64,000 nt of DNA from contig JAUMFO010000027.1 of assembly GCA_032119795.1 (NCBI GenBank), positions 11,714 to 75,713 of the forward strand, written 5' to 3'. The stretch's first letter is position 1, and each line of letters starts with the position of its first letter. Positions 18,001 through 26,105 of this stretch are shown piece after piece. The notes under the pieces are model-generated. The model saw only the letters and a program-made list of their open reading frames with translations, had not been told where the DNA came from and ran no database searches. This stretch comes from JAGIBJ01 sp032119795. GTDB taxonomy: Bacteria; Actinomycetota; Thermoleophilia; Solirubrobacterales; Solirubrobacteraceae. The position numbers and the translations under genes are program-made.

Positions 18001-20335
18001 TACCGCCGAGGCCCTTCTTGCCCTCTTCCTCCATCAGAACGGAGCGGTGCGTGATGACCTTGACGCCGTCGGCGCGGGACAGGCCGCCGGCGACGACGGC
18101 CGCCGAGATCTCACCCATCGAGTGGCCGATGACGGCCGCGGGCTCCACGCCGTGGGCACGCCACATCGCGGCGAGCGCAACCTGCATGCCGAAGTTGAGG
18201 ATCTGGGCCTTGACCATGTCGGACAGGTCCTGATCGACCTCGATCGCTTCGCGCAGCGACCAGCCCACCTCGCCGAGGAACAGGGGGTCGAGGGCGTCGA
18301 TCTCTGCCGCGAACGCCGGCTCCTCCTTGAGGAGCTTGCGGCCCATGCCGTTCCACGTGGAGCCGAAGCCTGAGAAGACCCAGACGGCGCCCTCCTCGCG
18401 GGTGATCCGACCCATCGCCGGATCCGCACCGACGACGTTCGGGGCGTCGAGCCCCTCAGCCAAGGCGCGCAGGGCGATCACGAGATCGTGGCGTCCGCGG
18501 GCCGTGACGGAACCGCGGTACTTGCCGGGCACGCGGGTGCGGGCCAGCGTGTGGGCAACGTCGCGCAGGGCGACGGCCTTGCCGGCGCTGGACTCCAGCC
18601 ACGGCGCCAGCGCGGCAGCGGCCGCAGCGACGCGCGGCTCCTGGGCTGCGGAGAACAGCAGCGTGGTGACGTCTTCGTCTTCGCCAGCGAGGGCGCCGGA
18701 GCGGCGGCGGTTGCGATCGCCGGACTCCTCCAAGACGATGTGGGCGTTGGTGCCGCCGAAGCCGAAGGCGGAGACGCCCGCGCGAGCGACGCCGGAGTAG
18801 CGCGGCCACGGGGTGACCTCGGTGACGACCTTGAGGTGGTCGGCGTCCCACTTGATCCCCGGGTTCGGGGTGCCGAAGTGCAGGCTGGGCGGGATCTCGT
18901 CGTGGTAGAGCGCGAGGACGAGCTTGATGAACCCGACGACGCCGGAGGCGGCCTCCAGGTGGCCGAAGTTCGACTTCGCGGAGCCGAGCAGCAGCGGGCG
19001 GTCCTCGTCACGGCCGCTGCCGCCGAGCACGGCGCCCAGGGCGCCAGCCTCGATCGGATCGCCGAGCGGCGTGCCCGTGCCGTGGGCCTCGACGTAGTCG
19101 ACGGTGTAGGGGTCGACCTCGCTGCCCGCGTAGGCGTGCTGAAGCAGGGCCTTCTGGGCGTGCGGGTTCGGCGCGGTGATGCCGTTGGAGCGCCCGTCCT
19201 GGTTGACCGAGGAGCCACGGATGATCGCCATGACGTGGTTGCCGTCGCGGCGGGCGTCGGCGAGGCTCTTGAGCACGACGACGCCGCAGCCCTCGGCGCG
19301 GACGATGCCGTCGGCGTCGGCCGAGAACGACTTGCAGTGGCCGTCGGGCGCGAGGGCGCCGGCCTGGTCGAAGGTGAAGTTGATGGCCGGGGCCAGCACG
19401 AGGTTCACGCCGCCGACGATCGCCGTGGTGCTCTCGCCGTTGGCGATCGAGGCCGCCGCCTGGTGAATCGCCACCAGCGACGAGGAGCAGGCCGTGTCGA
19501 CCGTCATCGACGGGCCGCGCAGATCCAGCAGATACGAAAGACGGTTCGACGCGATCGAGAGTGCCGCGCCGGTGCTGACGAACGGGTCGACCTTCTCCAG
19601 ACGCTTGGTGGTGAGATGCGAGTACTCGTTGCCGGACATGCCGACGAAAACGCCGGTCGAGGAGCCGCGCAGCGACGCGGGCGCGATGCCCGCGTGGTCG
19701 AGGGCTTCCCACGTGACCTCGAGCAGCATGCGCTGCTGGGGATCCATGAGCTCGGCCTCGCGCTCGGAGATGCCGAAGAAGTCGGCGTCGAAGCCGGAGA
19801 CGGAGTCCAGGTAGCCGCCGAAGCGGTTGAGGCCCTGCACGACGGCGGCCGCCGGGGCACCCGGGGGCGTGAACTGCTCCCAGCGGTCCTTGGGCACTTC
19901 GCGAATCGCGTCGCCACCCTCGAGGAGGAAGTCCCACAGCTGGGCGGGCCCATGGACGCCGCCCGGGAGCCGGCAACCGAGGCCGACGACGGCGATCGCG
20001 TCGTCGCCAGGCTCACTGGCGTCCTGGATCGCGGAGACCTTGGCCCCGGTCGAGGTCGCGTTGGCCGCAGCCTTCGGCGGGTCCTCGTTCCACAGGAGCT
20101 TGCGGACGAGCAGCGTGATGGTCGGCGTCTCGAAGACGAGCGTCGGGTCCAGGTCGCGGTCGAGGTGATCCTCGAGCTCGCCGACGAGGCCGACGCCATC
20201 GCGGGAGGACAGGCCAAGCTCCGTCAGCGGGCGGTCGGGGTCGACCTCATGCGGCTGAAGGTCGAGGAGCCCGGCAATCTCGTTGCGGATCCACTCGATG
20301 AGCTCGCGCTCTTGGGCTTCGCGCGAGTCGCTCAT
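15011..20335 (-). CDS. Pks13-like condensing polyketide synthase: ACP-KS-AT-DH-ACP-(degenerate carrier)-TE
   Basis: 1774 residues. N-terminal carrier with GLSSRD (Ser44), the form I recall from the Pks13 N-ACP. KS about 112-540 with Cys283 (VDTACSSS), His418 (VEAHGTGTPLGD) and His459 (KSNFGHLEAASG). AT about 645-945 with Ser739 (GHSMGE), Arg764 and His843. A DH-like region about 1003-1285: His1038 and Pro1047 are kept, but the HxxxGxxxxP glycine is Arg1042; DACLQ gives Asp1202. Second ACP with GLDSL (Ser1354). About 1410-1490 is a third carrier-like segment whose GGHS motif reads GGSP. TE with GWSLGG (Ser1575), Asp1602 and His1740. No KR or ER. M. tuberculosis Pks13 (about 1733 aa) lacks the DH region. 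The ATGA overlap couples it to fadD. Confidence 0.92.
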   Translation of the reverse strand: MSDSREAQERELIEWIRNEIAGLLDLQPHEVDPDRPLTELGLSSRDGVGLVGELEDHLDRDLDPTLVFETPTITLLVRKLLWNEDPPKAAANATSTGAKVSAIQDASEPGDDAIAVVGLGCRLPGGVHGPAQLWDFLLEGGDAIREVPKDRWEQFTPPGAPAAAVVQGLNRFGGYLDSVSGFDADFFGISEREAELMDPQQRMLLEVTWEALDHAGIAPASLRGSSTGVFVGMSGNEYSHLTTKRLEKVDPFVSTGAALSIASNRLSYLLDLRGPSMTVDTACSSSLVAIHQAAASIANGESTTAIVGGVNLVLAPAINFTFDQAGALAPDGHCKSFSADADGIVRAEGCGVVVLKSLADARRDGNHVMAIIRGSSVNQDGRSNGITAPNPHAQKALLQHAYAGSEVDPYTVDYVEAHGTGTPLGDPIEAGALGAVLGGSGRDEDRPLLLGSAKSNFGHLEAASGVVGFIKLVLALYHDEIPPSLHFGTPNPGIKWDADHLKVVTEVTPWPRYSGVARAGVSAFGFGGTNAHIVLEESGDRNRRRSGALAGEDEDVTTLLFSAAQEPRVAAAAAALAPWLESSAGKAVALRDVAHTLARTRVPGKYRGSVTARGRHDLVIALRALAEGLDAPNVVGADPAMGRITREEGAVWVFSGFGSTWNGMGRKLLKEEPAFAAEIDALDPLFLGEVGWSLREAIEVDQDLSDMVKAQILNFGMQVALAAMWRAHGVEPAAVIGHSMGEISAAVVAGGLSRADGVKVITHRSVLMEEEGKKGLGGMAVLVISPEEWEAVADQFEGVGICVYSSPRAVTIGGPAEALKAAAKHFEDQGRQAWVLPVTGASHSPQVDAGLPPFRELIADITPLEPNVPIYSTAYEDPRTKPAFDVDYWCRNVRSPVYYLQAITAAANDGFTTFLEISAHPVAEITARQTLKAIGIEDRLVLPTLRRDGDDSVSFRTTLATLHAWGMVDATEDLVATGRKVALPFWQHRRFWIDESAAASAISLGHPLLGVHIELPEGDRHLWRADLGTSVIPWLRDHRIFRAAVAPASVFAEMALAAASQAFIGEVPLSVSGLDTPALLVLDESTEITTSLTLVDEHSARVDIYGKATELGSPMVRLATATVRNDDQRRGAPLIDRWSEHESAKPVELYERSLAVGHQHGPAFVGLADPRLHVDGSATAQVSLPPEAVTDRHFRVHPALLDACLQALLVSNSRLLTGDELGHPYVVSQIGSLSVVGEPHQGGTVTAKVVGSDSGGPSTGTVKLVAADGTLLLEARDVVLRAVERTEVPEEVFEVAEDGVGEGRAMIESLRTTDPKAARELLARRLLDRIAAVMAKSPDEVDLDAPLTDLGLDSLMAMRAKGTVENDLGIELPTKVLLQGGCLADLEEIIAAELGLQTAGPRRVSLIARKDRYIEPRDASERWIAKIWEDVLEKGPLSATADFDDHGGSPEAVDAVIAKMRERLGDDLSAEDVFRFRTIERQADHLRELIEGNGGNPVRVLRAGAPDVQPLFLFHPAGGPTSVYQNLVDLLDEGQAVYGFERIEGLRHIEDKASHYVAMIRDIAPHGPYRLGGWSLGGALAYEAAQQLKAAGEEVDVILMIDTTIPKPTPGITERDLLADRFERFFAYMSETYDLPLELDIQTLVELDEDEQVAVMMGVVETAGIEMSPAVLEHQRTSYIDARIAERYLPERYDGKIVLYRATDRGLTTEMDPRYARDDETLGWDQLCDDVEVVHVPGTHITCIDRPGVLTMAEHLRGALSRRPAGVNEEGGTQ

Positions 20336-22149
20336 GCGGACGCTCCATCGGTGTGACCGGCAGGCTTGACGGCCACCAGGGTGCCGTCAAGGTAGGAGGC
20401 GCGGGTCGCCTTGCGGGCGATCTTGCCGCTGCTCGTGCGAGCGATCGTGTCGGGCTCCACGAGCACGAAGTCGTGCAGAGCGACCGAGTGCTGCTCAGAG
20501 ACGGCCTGCTTGGCGGCGCGGGCAATCTCGTCGAGCTGCTCGGCGGCGTTCTCGGCGTGGCGGTAGCGCTCGGCGACGACGACCATCGTCTCGCCGGTCT
20601 CCGTCGGGATCGAGAACGCGGCCAGGCGACGCTGGGCGATGCCGTCGTGGGCCTCCTCGACCGTGAACTCCACGTCGTGCGGGTAGATGTTGCGCCCGTC
20701 GACGATGATCAAGTCCTTGATGCGCCCGGTGACGAACAGGTAGCCGTCGAGCAGCACGCCGAGGTCTTCCGTCCGTAGCCAACCGTCGACCGGGAGATCG
20801 CCGGCATTCTCGAGCTGGGCGCCGAAGACGGCCTCCGTCTCGGACGGCTTCTTCCAGTAGCCCTGGCCGACGTTGCCGCCGTTGACCCAGATCTCGCCGA
20901 CCTTGCGCTCGCCGAGGCTCTCGCGGGTGTCCGGATCGACGATCGCCACGTGCTGGCCGTAGGCCTTGCCGCTGGAGACGAGCGGGATCGCGCGGCTGTC
21001 GCTGGCGATCTCCGTAGACACGACGCCCTGCTGCAGCTGAGCGGCGTCGATGTCGATGATGGTCGGCTCCTCACCTGGCGGCGTAACCGACACGAACACG
21101 GTGACCTCGGCCAGGCCGTACGTCGGGCGCTGCGTATTGCGGCGGACGCCGGCGCCGCCGAACGCGTTGACGAAGTGGTCGAGCGTGGCGGGCAGGATCG
21201 GCTCAGCGCCGTTGGCCCAGGCCACGACACCGGAGAGGTCGAGGCCCTCGCGGTCGGCTTCCTTGACGCGCTTGACGGCGTAGTCGTAGGCGAAGTTCGG
21301 AGCGGCCGTGATCGCGTTCTGGCGACCGGAGCACGCCTGGAGCCAGCGCAGCGGCTTCAGGATGAACGCGACCGGGTCCAGCAGGATGTTCTCGGCTCCA
21401 CCGACGACCGGCCCGGCGGCGCCGAGCAGCAGGCCCATGTCGTGGAAGAGCGGCAGCCACGAGATGCATGTCGCTTCCTTCCACGGAAGCTGGTGGCCGT
21501 TGATGAGCTGCACCACGTTCACCGCAAGGTTGCGGTGCGTGAGGACGACACCGGCGGGCGTCCGCGTGGAACCCGATGTGTACTGCAGGTATGCGACGTC
21601 GTCGAAGCTGAGGTCCTCGGGCCAGCGGTAGCTGTCGGCCAGGGCGTCCTGATCGGTGCGGAAGTCGTCGACGCAGAGGATCTGGCTGCCAGCGGCACCG
21701 GCCGTCTCCGCCACGAACGCCTCGACCATCTCGAGCTTGTCGCGGGTCGTCAGCAGGAGCGTCGGCGCGGCATCGGCCACGACCGCCTGCAGGCGCTCGG
21801 CGTGCCCCGGGAGATCGGGAGCGTAGAGCGGGACGTTGATGACGTTCGTGCGGAGCGATCCGATGAACGCGGCGACGTAGTCGAGCCCTTGCGGAGCGAC
21901 GATCGCGACGCGATCACCCGGCTGCGTGATCTCCATGATCTTCGCGGCCAGCGCACGGGTCCAGTACTCGAGCTCGGCGTAGGTGACGACGTGCTCGACT
22001 CCCTTGCGGCTCTCGCTGTAGTCGATGAACGTGTGGGCAGCCTTCTCGGGCATGACCTGAGCCCAGTGCTCGAGGAACTCGGCCAGGAAGGCCGTGTCCG
22101 TGCCGGTCTCGAGCAGCTCGACCGGTGTGCGCGTGGGAATGGTGTTCAT
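20332..22149 (-). CDS. FadD32-like long-chain fatty-acyl-AMP ligase
   Basis: 605 residues from ATG 22149, preceded by GGGAG at good spacing; an upstream TTG is less likely. Adenylate-forming motifs: LQYTSGSTRTPAGV (phosphate loop), WLPLFHDMGLL, RPTYGLAEVTVFVS, GRIKDLIIVDGRNIYPHDVE and the C-terminal TSSGKIARKATRASYLDG with the catalytic lysine. The first half tracks FadD32 (VAILCPQ/VAIVAPQGLDY, PLYAPDLPGHAERL) closely. FAAL enzymes activate a fatty acid as acyl-AMP and load it onto a PKS carrier without free CoA. It is the first gene of the operon and overlaps the PKS start by ATGA. Confidence 0.9.
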   Translation of the reverse strand: MNTIPTRTPVELLETGTDTAFLAEFLEHWAQVMPEKAAHTFIDYSESRKGVEHVVTYAELEYWTRALAAKIMEITQPGDRVAIVAPQGLDYVAAFIGSLRTNVINVPLYAPDLPGHAERLQAVVADAAPTLLLTTRDKLEMVEAFVAETAGAAGSQILCVDDFRTDQDALADSYRWPEDLSFDDVAYLQYTSGSTRTPAGVVLTHRNLAVNVVQLINGHQLPWKEATCISWLPLFHDMGLLLGAAGPVVGGAENILLDPVAFILKPLRWLQACSGRQNAITAAPNFAYDYAVKRVKEADREGLDLSGVVAWANGAEPILPATLDHFVNAFGGAGVRRNTQRPTYGLAEVTVFVSVTPPGEEPTIIDIDAAQLQQGVVSTEIASDSRAIPLVSSGKAYGQHVAIVDPDTRESLGERKVGEIWVNGGNVGQGYWKKPSETEAVFGAQLENAGDLPVDGWLRTEDLGVLLDGYLFVTGRIKDLIIVDGRNIYPHDVEFTVEEAHDGIAQRRLAAFSIPTETGETMVVVAERYRHAENAAEQLDEIARAAKQAVSEQHSVALHDFVLVEPDTIARTSSGKIARKATRASYLDGTLVAVKPAGHTDGASA

Positions 22150-22230
22150 GCGATCTCCCAACGGAATTCCAGGTGGGGCTGCAGTGGGTGGGTCGATGGA
22201 GAGCCTGAGACGGGACCGGCCAGGTGCGCC

Positions 22231-22260
22231 GTACGCGCAGCGCTATGAGCGCCGCTGTAC
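22231..22260. promoter_or_regulatory. 30-bp imperfect palindrome upstream of the fadD-pks operon
   Basis: GTACGCGCAGCGCTA and TGAGCGCCGCTGTAC match as inverted arms at 11 of 15 positions, with GCGCT-ATG-AGCGC at the centre. It sits 80-110 bp before the fadD start, inside the leader if the promoter at 22360-22388 is used. It could bind a dimeric repressor or act in the leader RNA. Confidence 0.35.
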
Positions 22261-22359
22261 GGCCGCGTAAGACCAGAACCTCGCACCGGGGGCTCTCCTA
22301 GGGGGATCGTCGACAGACGCCTTTGTGACGAGGCGCCTGAGAGACATGGGACACACAGA

Positions 22360-22388
22360 ATCATACGAGGTGGGAAATCGAGAAACAA
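22360..22388 (-). promoter_or_regulatory. Candidate sigma-70-type promoter of the fadD-pks operon
   Basis: Reading the minus strand, TTGTTT (22388-22383) and TATGAT (22365-22360) are separated by exactly 17 bp. The -10 matches TATAAT at five positions; the -35 matches only TTG. The implied leader is about 200 nt. This is the only AT-rich promoter-like patch I noticed in the 740-bp upstream region. Confidence 0.35.
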
Positions 22389-22885
22389 GCGCGGCCCGAT
22401 CGGCCCGTGAAACGCCCTCCTGCCGGCGCAAGAACCTGAGCTTTTACAGGGATTTCCTAGATACCGGCAGAACGCGACTTGGAGGCGAACGGGCGCGTTC
22501 GAATTCACCCGCCTACTGGGCCCGCGAATGCCGCGCCCAAAGGCCCCGTTTCTTGTGACCCTAGTACGCCGCCGATCCGTACCGGATTGAAGCCGATTCA
22601 GTCGCCGGTCGCCCCCGCGGCGACCGCCCGCCAGGACGGACAAGCCCGTCCAATTCGCGCCGCAGCGCGTCGGACGGCACAGATTGTGGACGGCAACCGG
22701 CACGGAACGGACATTACCGGTGGCCGCGCGACGCCCCCAAGCTCACCCCGCCGTAATTGACGGTGTGACGCGTTCGGCCGTGCGAATGCGCAAAGGCAGC
22801 CGACCCCGCGGCCGACGGTACGCCCGAAACTCAGGCTTACCCGAGTTTGGAGCCGCTACGCCGCGGGGGGCGGGCCGACCTGGGC
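22389..22885. other. Non-coding stretch between the fadD promoter and a secreted-protein gene
   Basis: About 500 bp without a supportable gene; the short ORFs here have no recognisable sequence. Base composition is a little less GC-rich around 22430-22560. Nothing further identified. Confidence 0.5.
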
Positions 22886-24046
22886 TCAGGCGGCTGGCGG
22901 CGCGCCGAACAGCGCGTACGTCCACACGGCCGAGTTGGCGGCCGAGGCCGGCTTGCCCTTCTCGATCAGGCCGTTGCTGCTGACGAGCCCGCCCTTGGTG
23001 CTGCCGGCGCCGACCGGCAGGTTGCACGCCTGGACTTGCAGCAGCGAAGAAGCCGGGGTCGACTTGCTCTTGCACTCGCCGCGGGTCTTGATGTCGAAGG
23101 TGCCGGAGGCGGTCCTCAGCGTCGCGATCGTCGCCACGCCGTAGCCCTCGTTGGACTTGTAGAGGTAGCAAACGGTGAGCTTGCCGGCGACCGGGCCGGG
23201 GGCCTCGGGGACCTGCCCGCTGACGGCGTCCGGCTGGGCGGCTGCAAGGTTGACGGTGCGAACGGCGATCTCGTTGTTCACGCCGGCCTTGACGCACTCG
23301 GGCGACTTGGTGGAGACGACCTCGTCGCGGGTACGGAAGGTGAAGAAGTCCAGGCCGGGGGTCTCGGGGCCGATCGTCGGCGGCGTGATGCCGGTGCCGG
23401 GCGCGGGGCCGGGGGCGGTCCCGAGCACGTGGGCCGTCCAGACGCTGCCCGTCGGGGCGGTATCGCTGCGGTTGAGCGTGTTGACGAGCGAGTTGCTCGT
23501 GATCAGGCCGCCGGTGACGCCAGCGGCGTTGCGGCGTACCTGCATCTGGCAGTTGAGCAACAGCGGCAGGTTGGTGACGACGACCGGCGCGAGGTTGCAG
23601 CCGCCGGAGGCTTCGACCGTCCCCGGGCCGGGCAGCGTGGAGTAGGCGTAGGCGTCGAGCAGATCGTTGCTGCCGACGTTTGGCACGGCGCAGAGGAAGC
23701 CGGGGCCGAGCAGACTCTTGGTCTGGTTCTCAATGCGGCCCGTGGCGGCGCTTGCCTCATAGGAGAAGAGCAGGGCGTTCAGGCGCGTGATGGTCGTCAG
23801 CGCGCGCAGGCCGAAGTGGTTGTTGCACTTCGTGTTCTGCGAGTTGGTGGCGGCAGCGCCGGTATCGCGCGTGCGGAACACGTAGTACTTGCCCGTATCG
23901 ACGCCAGCCAGCAGCGATTTGGTGGCCTTCGACGACGCCTTCGCCTGGGCCGGGCCAGCCGCAACGGACCACCCGCCAGCGACCGCGACGACGGCAGTGA
24001 GGACGACTGCGAGCAGTCGGCGAAGGTGGGACACGGGCTGGGACAT
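22886..24046 (-). CDS. Secreted protein with two internal repeat domains, function unknown
   Basis: 386 residues from ATG 24046. Signal peptide (LLAVVLTAVVAVAGGWSVAAGPAQA). The mature part is a tandem duplication of about 170 residues each. Both halves start with a strand of the type YYVFRTRD / DFFTFRTRD and contain Cys-rich strands (TKCNNHFGLRALTT / PECVKAGVNNEIAVRT). They then have a GGLITSNSLV / GGLVSSNGLI turn and end with VWTAHVLG / VWTYALFG. A Pro/Gly linker (PGPAPGTGITPPTIGPETPG) joins them. I do not recognise the family; a beta-rich extracellular binding domain is likely. It is divergent from a carboxylesterase gene across a 130-bp gap. Confidence 0.65.
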   Translation of the reverse strand: MSQPVSHLRRLLAVVLTAVVAVAGGWSVAAGPAQAKASSKATKSLLAGVDTGKYYVFRTRDTGAAATNSQNTKCNNHFGLRALTTITRLNALLFSYEASAATGRIENQTKSLLGPGFLCAVPNVGSNDLLDAYAYSTLPGPGTVEASGGCNLAPVVVTNLPLLLNCQMQVRRNAAGVTGGLITSNSLVNTLNRSDTAPTGSVWTAHVLGTAPGPAPGTGITPPTIGPETPGLDFFTFRTRDEVVSTKSPECVKAGVNNEIAVRTVNLAAAQPDAVSGQVPEAPGPVAGKLTVCYLYKSNEGYGVATIATLRTASGTFDIKTRGECKSKSTPASSLLQVQACNLPVGAGSTKGGLVSSNGLIEKGKPASAANSAVWTYALFGAPPAA

Positions 24047-24178
24047 CGTCGCTCCAATACTTGGAAAAGCGTGCGGCCAGCGGAGTATACGGCTCCGTCA
24101 AGTGGGCTACGCAACGGAGCACAAGACGCCGGCGTGTGTGCACGGGCACACGGGCCGTGGACTACGCTCGCCCTCGTG

Positions 24179-25663
24179 ATGAGCGCGGGACCCGTCGTCG
24201 AGACCGTGAACGGGCTGCTCCGCGGGCAGCTCACCGGCGCGGCCGGCGGCGTCGCCGTGTGGCGCGGCATTCGGTACGCGGCCGCGCCCGTCGGCGCGCT
24301 GCGATTTGGCGCACCCAGGCCCCCGGCCAGCTGGCCTGGAGTTCGCGACGCCTTCGAGCACGGATCGATCGCCGTGCAGCCGCCGCGGCTGCGGCCCAGG
24401 CCGCTGAAGATCTGGCTTGGAGCGAGGCGCTCGCGCAGCGAGGTTTGCCTCAACCTCTCCGTGTGGGCTCCGGCCGAGCCTGCGCCGCCGCGGCCTGTCG
24501 TGGTGTGGATCCACGGAGGCTCGTTCAACACGGGGACCGGCTCGCTCTATGACCCCACCGCGCTCGTGGAGCACGGCGACGTCGTGGTCGTGGCGATCAA
24601 TTACCGGCTCGGCGCGATGGGGTTCGTGGACTTCCACGATGCACTGGGCGGCGACGAGCGGGCCGCGGCGAATCCTGGCCTGCTCGATCAGCGGGCGGCA
24701 CTGCAGTGGGTGCAGGCCAACATCGCGGCGTTCGGTGGCGACCCCGGCCGGGTGACGGTCGCCGGGGAGTCGGCCGGGAGCGCGAGTGCCGCGCTGCAGC
24801 TCGCGGCGCCCGGGAGCGTCGGCCTCGTCCACGGCGTCATTGCGCAGAGCGGCGCGCTCACGCTGGCGGCCACGCGCGACGACGCCGCCCGTACGGCGCG
24901 GCAGATCCTCGACGAGCTCGGCATCAGTCGGGAGCGCCCGGACGAGCTGTGGCGAGTGCCGGCGAGCCGCTTGCTCGGCGCGACCGTTCGGGTGCAGGGG
25001 CGCCGGAGTGGGAGCCTGGCGACGCGCCCGTGGTGGGACGGCGACGTCCTCCCCGCGTCGCTCGAGGCGGCCTATGGGGCGCTGGCGCCGGCACCGCTGC
25101 TGATCGGCTCCAACCTGCATGAGCACCGCACGTTCATCCGCACGAGGGCAGACATCGTCCCCCTGAGCCGCGCTGCGCTGGCCACCGTGCTGACGGAGTC
25201 GTTCGGCTGGGTGGAAGCCTGCCGGATCCTCGACGAGTACCCGGCAGGCGATGACGGCCTCAACGACCTGGGCTCAGATCTGATCTTCCAGATGCCGAGC
25301 GTGCACCTGGCCGAGCGGATGGCGCCTCAGGCGCCCGTCTGGAAGTACCGGCTCGACTACGGCCGTGGCCTCTTGCGCTTCGGCGCCTTCCACGGGATCG
25401 AGCTGATGCTGCTGTTTGGCGTGCCGCCCCGCTTCGACCGATTGGCGCTCGGGCCGCCCGGCAGCGAACGCGACGGCCTCGCCGAGCGCTTCCGCAGCCA
25501 CTGGCTGAGCTTCGTGCGCGACGGCCAACCGGGCCCCGGCTGGCCGGGCTACGCGCTGCCGGAGCGCTCGACGCTGATCTTCGACGGCGCTGATCGCGTC
25601 GAGCACGATCCGGAACGCGCGCGCCGCAAGGCCTGGGCGGGTCGCGACGCAACCGTGCACTAG
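24179..25663 (+). CDS. Type-B carboxylesterase
   Basis: 494 residues. The frame is open far upstream, but the family N-terminus (VVETVNGLLRGQLTG..VAVWRGIRYA) fixes the start at ATG 24179 or GTG 24176. Type-B esterase landmarks: PVVVWIHGGSFNTGTGS (oxyanion loop), the EDCLNL-like EVCLNLSVW, VTVAGESAGSASAALQL (nucleophile Ser in GESAG) and FGAFHGIELMLLFG (catalytic His in the HG.E/D region). It hydrolyses carboxylic esters; no signal peptide is visible, so it is cytoplasmic. It is followed directly by the large repeat element B. Confidence 0.88.
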   Translation: MSAGPVVETVNGLLRGQLTGAAGGVAVWRGIRYAAAPVGALRFGAPRPPASWPGVRDAFEHGSIAVQPPRLRPRPLKIWLGARRSRSEVCLNLSVWAPAEPAPPRPVVVWIHGGSFNTGTGSLYDPTALVEHGDVVVVAINYRLGAMGFVDFHDALGGDERAAANPGLLDQRAALQWVQANIAAFGGDPGRVTVAGESAGSASAALQLAAPGSVGLVHGVIAQSGALTLAATRDDAARTARQILDELGISRERPDELWRVPASRLLGATVRVQGRRSGSLATRPWWDGDVLPASLEAAYGALAPAPLLIGSNLHEHRTFIRTRADIVPLSRAALATVLTESFGWVEACRILDEYPAGDDGLNDLGSDLIFQMPSVHLAERMAPQAPVWKYRLDYGRGLLRFGAFHGIELMLLFGVPPRFDRLALGPPGSERDGLAERFRSHWLSFVRDGQPGPGWPGYALPERSTLIFDGADRVEHDPERARRKAWAGRDATVH

Positions 25664-25806
25664 CTGGCTGGGGGCGCTCCCGGCGACTGGCTGGTTGGCG
25701 GCGGCGGAGCGGGTTGGCGGCGGAGCGGGTTGGCGGCGGAGCGGGTTGGCGGCGGCGGATTGGAGATCGGTTCGCGGCCGGCGGGCGCCGGGCACCGGGC
25801 ACCGGG

Positions 25807-25974
25807 CACCGAAGGCGGTGCAGATTGGCGGCATTTGAGCGGGTTGGCGGCGGCGGATTGGAGATCGCTGCGCGGCCGGCGGGCGCTGGGCACCGAAGGC
25901 GGTGCGGATTGGCGGCATTTGAGCGGGTTGGCGGCGGCGGATTGGAGATCGCTGCGCGGCCGGCGGGCGCCGGG
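25807..25974. repeat. Two tandem copies of an 84-bp unit
   Basis: Copies at 25807-25890 and 25891-25974 differ at very few positions (for example GTGCAGATT/GTGCGGATT). The unit contains CACCGAAGGCGGTG, GGCGGCATTTGAGCGGG, TTGGCGGCGGCGGATTGGAG and ATCGCTGCGCGGCCGGCGGG. Diverged copies occur at 11.1-11.5 and 63.6-63.85 kb. Confidence 0.92.
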
Positions 25975-26079
25975 CGGGCCGCAACCTCCTGGGGTTGCAC
26001 GTGCCGGACAGGGCGGGGCCCGCGAGTCGGTGTCGCGGAGAACCCGCCGCACGCCCGGCGGGCTCTGCGCGACTCCGGG

Positions 26080-26105
26080 CGCCGCAACCCCCAGCGGTTG
26101 CGGCG
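26080..26105. repeat. Perfect GGTTGC hairpin in repeat element B
   Basis: CGCCGCAACC (26080-26089), loop CCCAGC, GGTTGCGGCG (26096-26105). The same GCAACC...GGTTGC inverted motif recurs at each core of the repeat family. Confidence 0.8.

Noticed and set aside
15011..20335. KR or ER domain hidden in the PKS
   Set aside because: No Rossmann glycine motif or KR YxxxN/K pattern was found between the AT and the second ACP; the region reads as a DH-like fold.
18488..20356. 622-codon plus-strand ORF opposite the PKS gene, and similar long antisense frames (e.g. 15071-16582, 20950-22248)
   Set aside because: High-GC codon bias opens antisense frames; the sequences are Arg/Ala/Gly/Val-rich with no motifs, while the minus strand gives intact PKS and ligase domains.
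22847..24178. N-terminal extension of the carboxylesterase frame
   Set aside because: It lies opposite the secreted duplicated-domain protein and lacks family similarity; the esterase N-terminus starts at 24179.
25807..25974. CRISPR array
   Set aside because: The copies are contiguous 84-bp units without unique spacers, and no cas gene is present.
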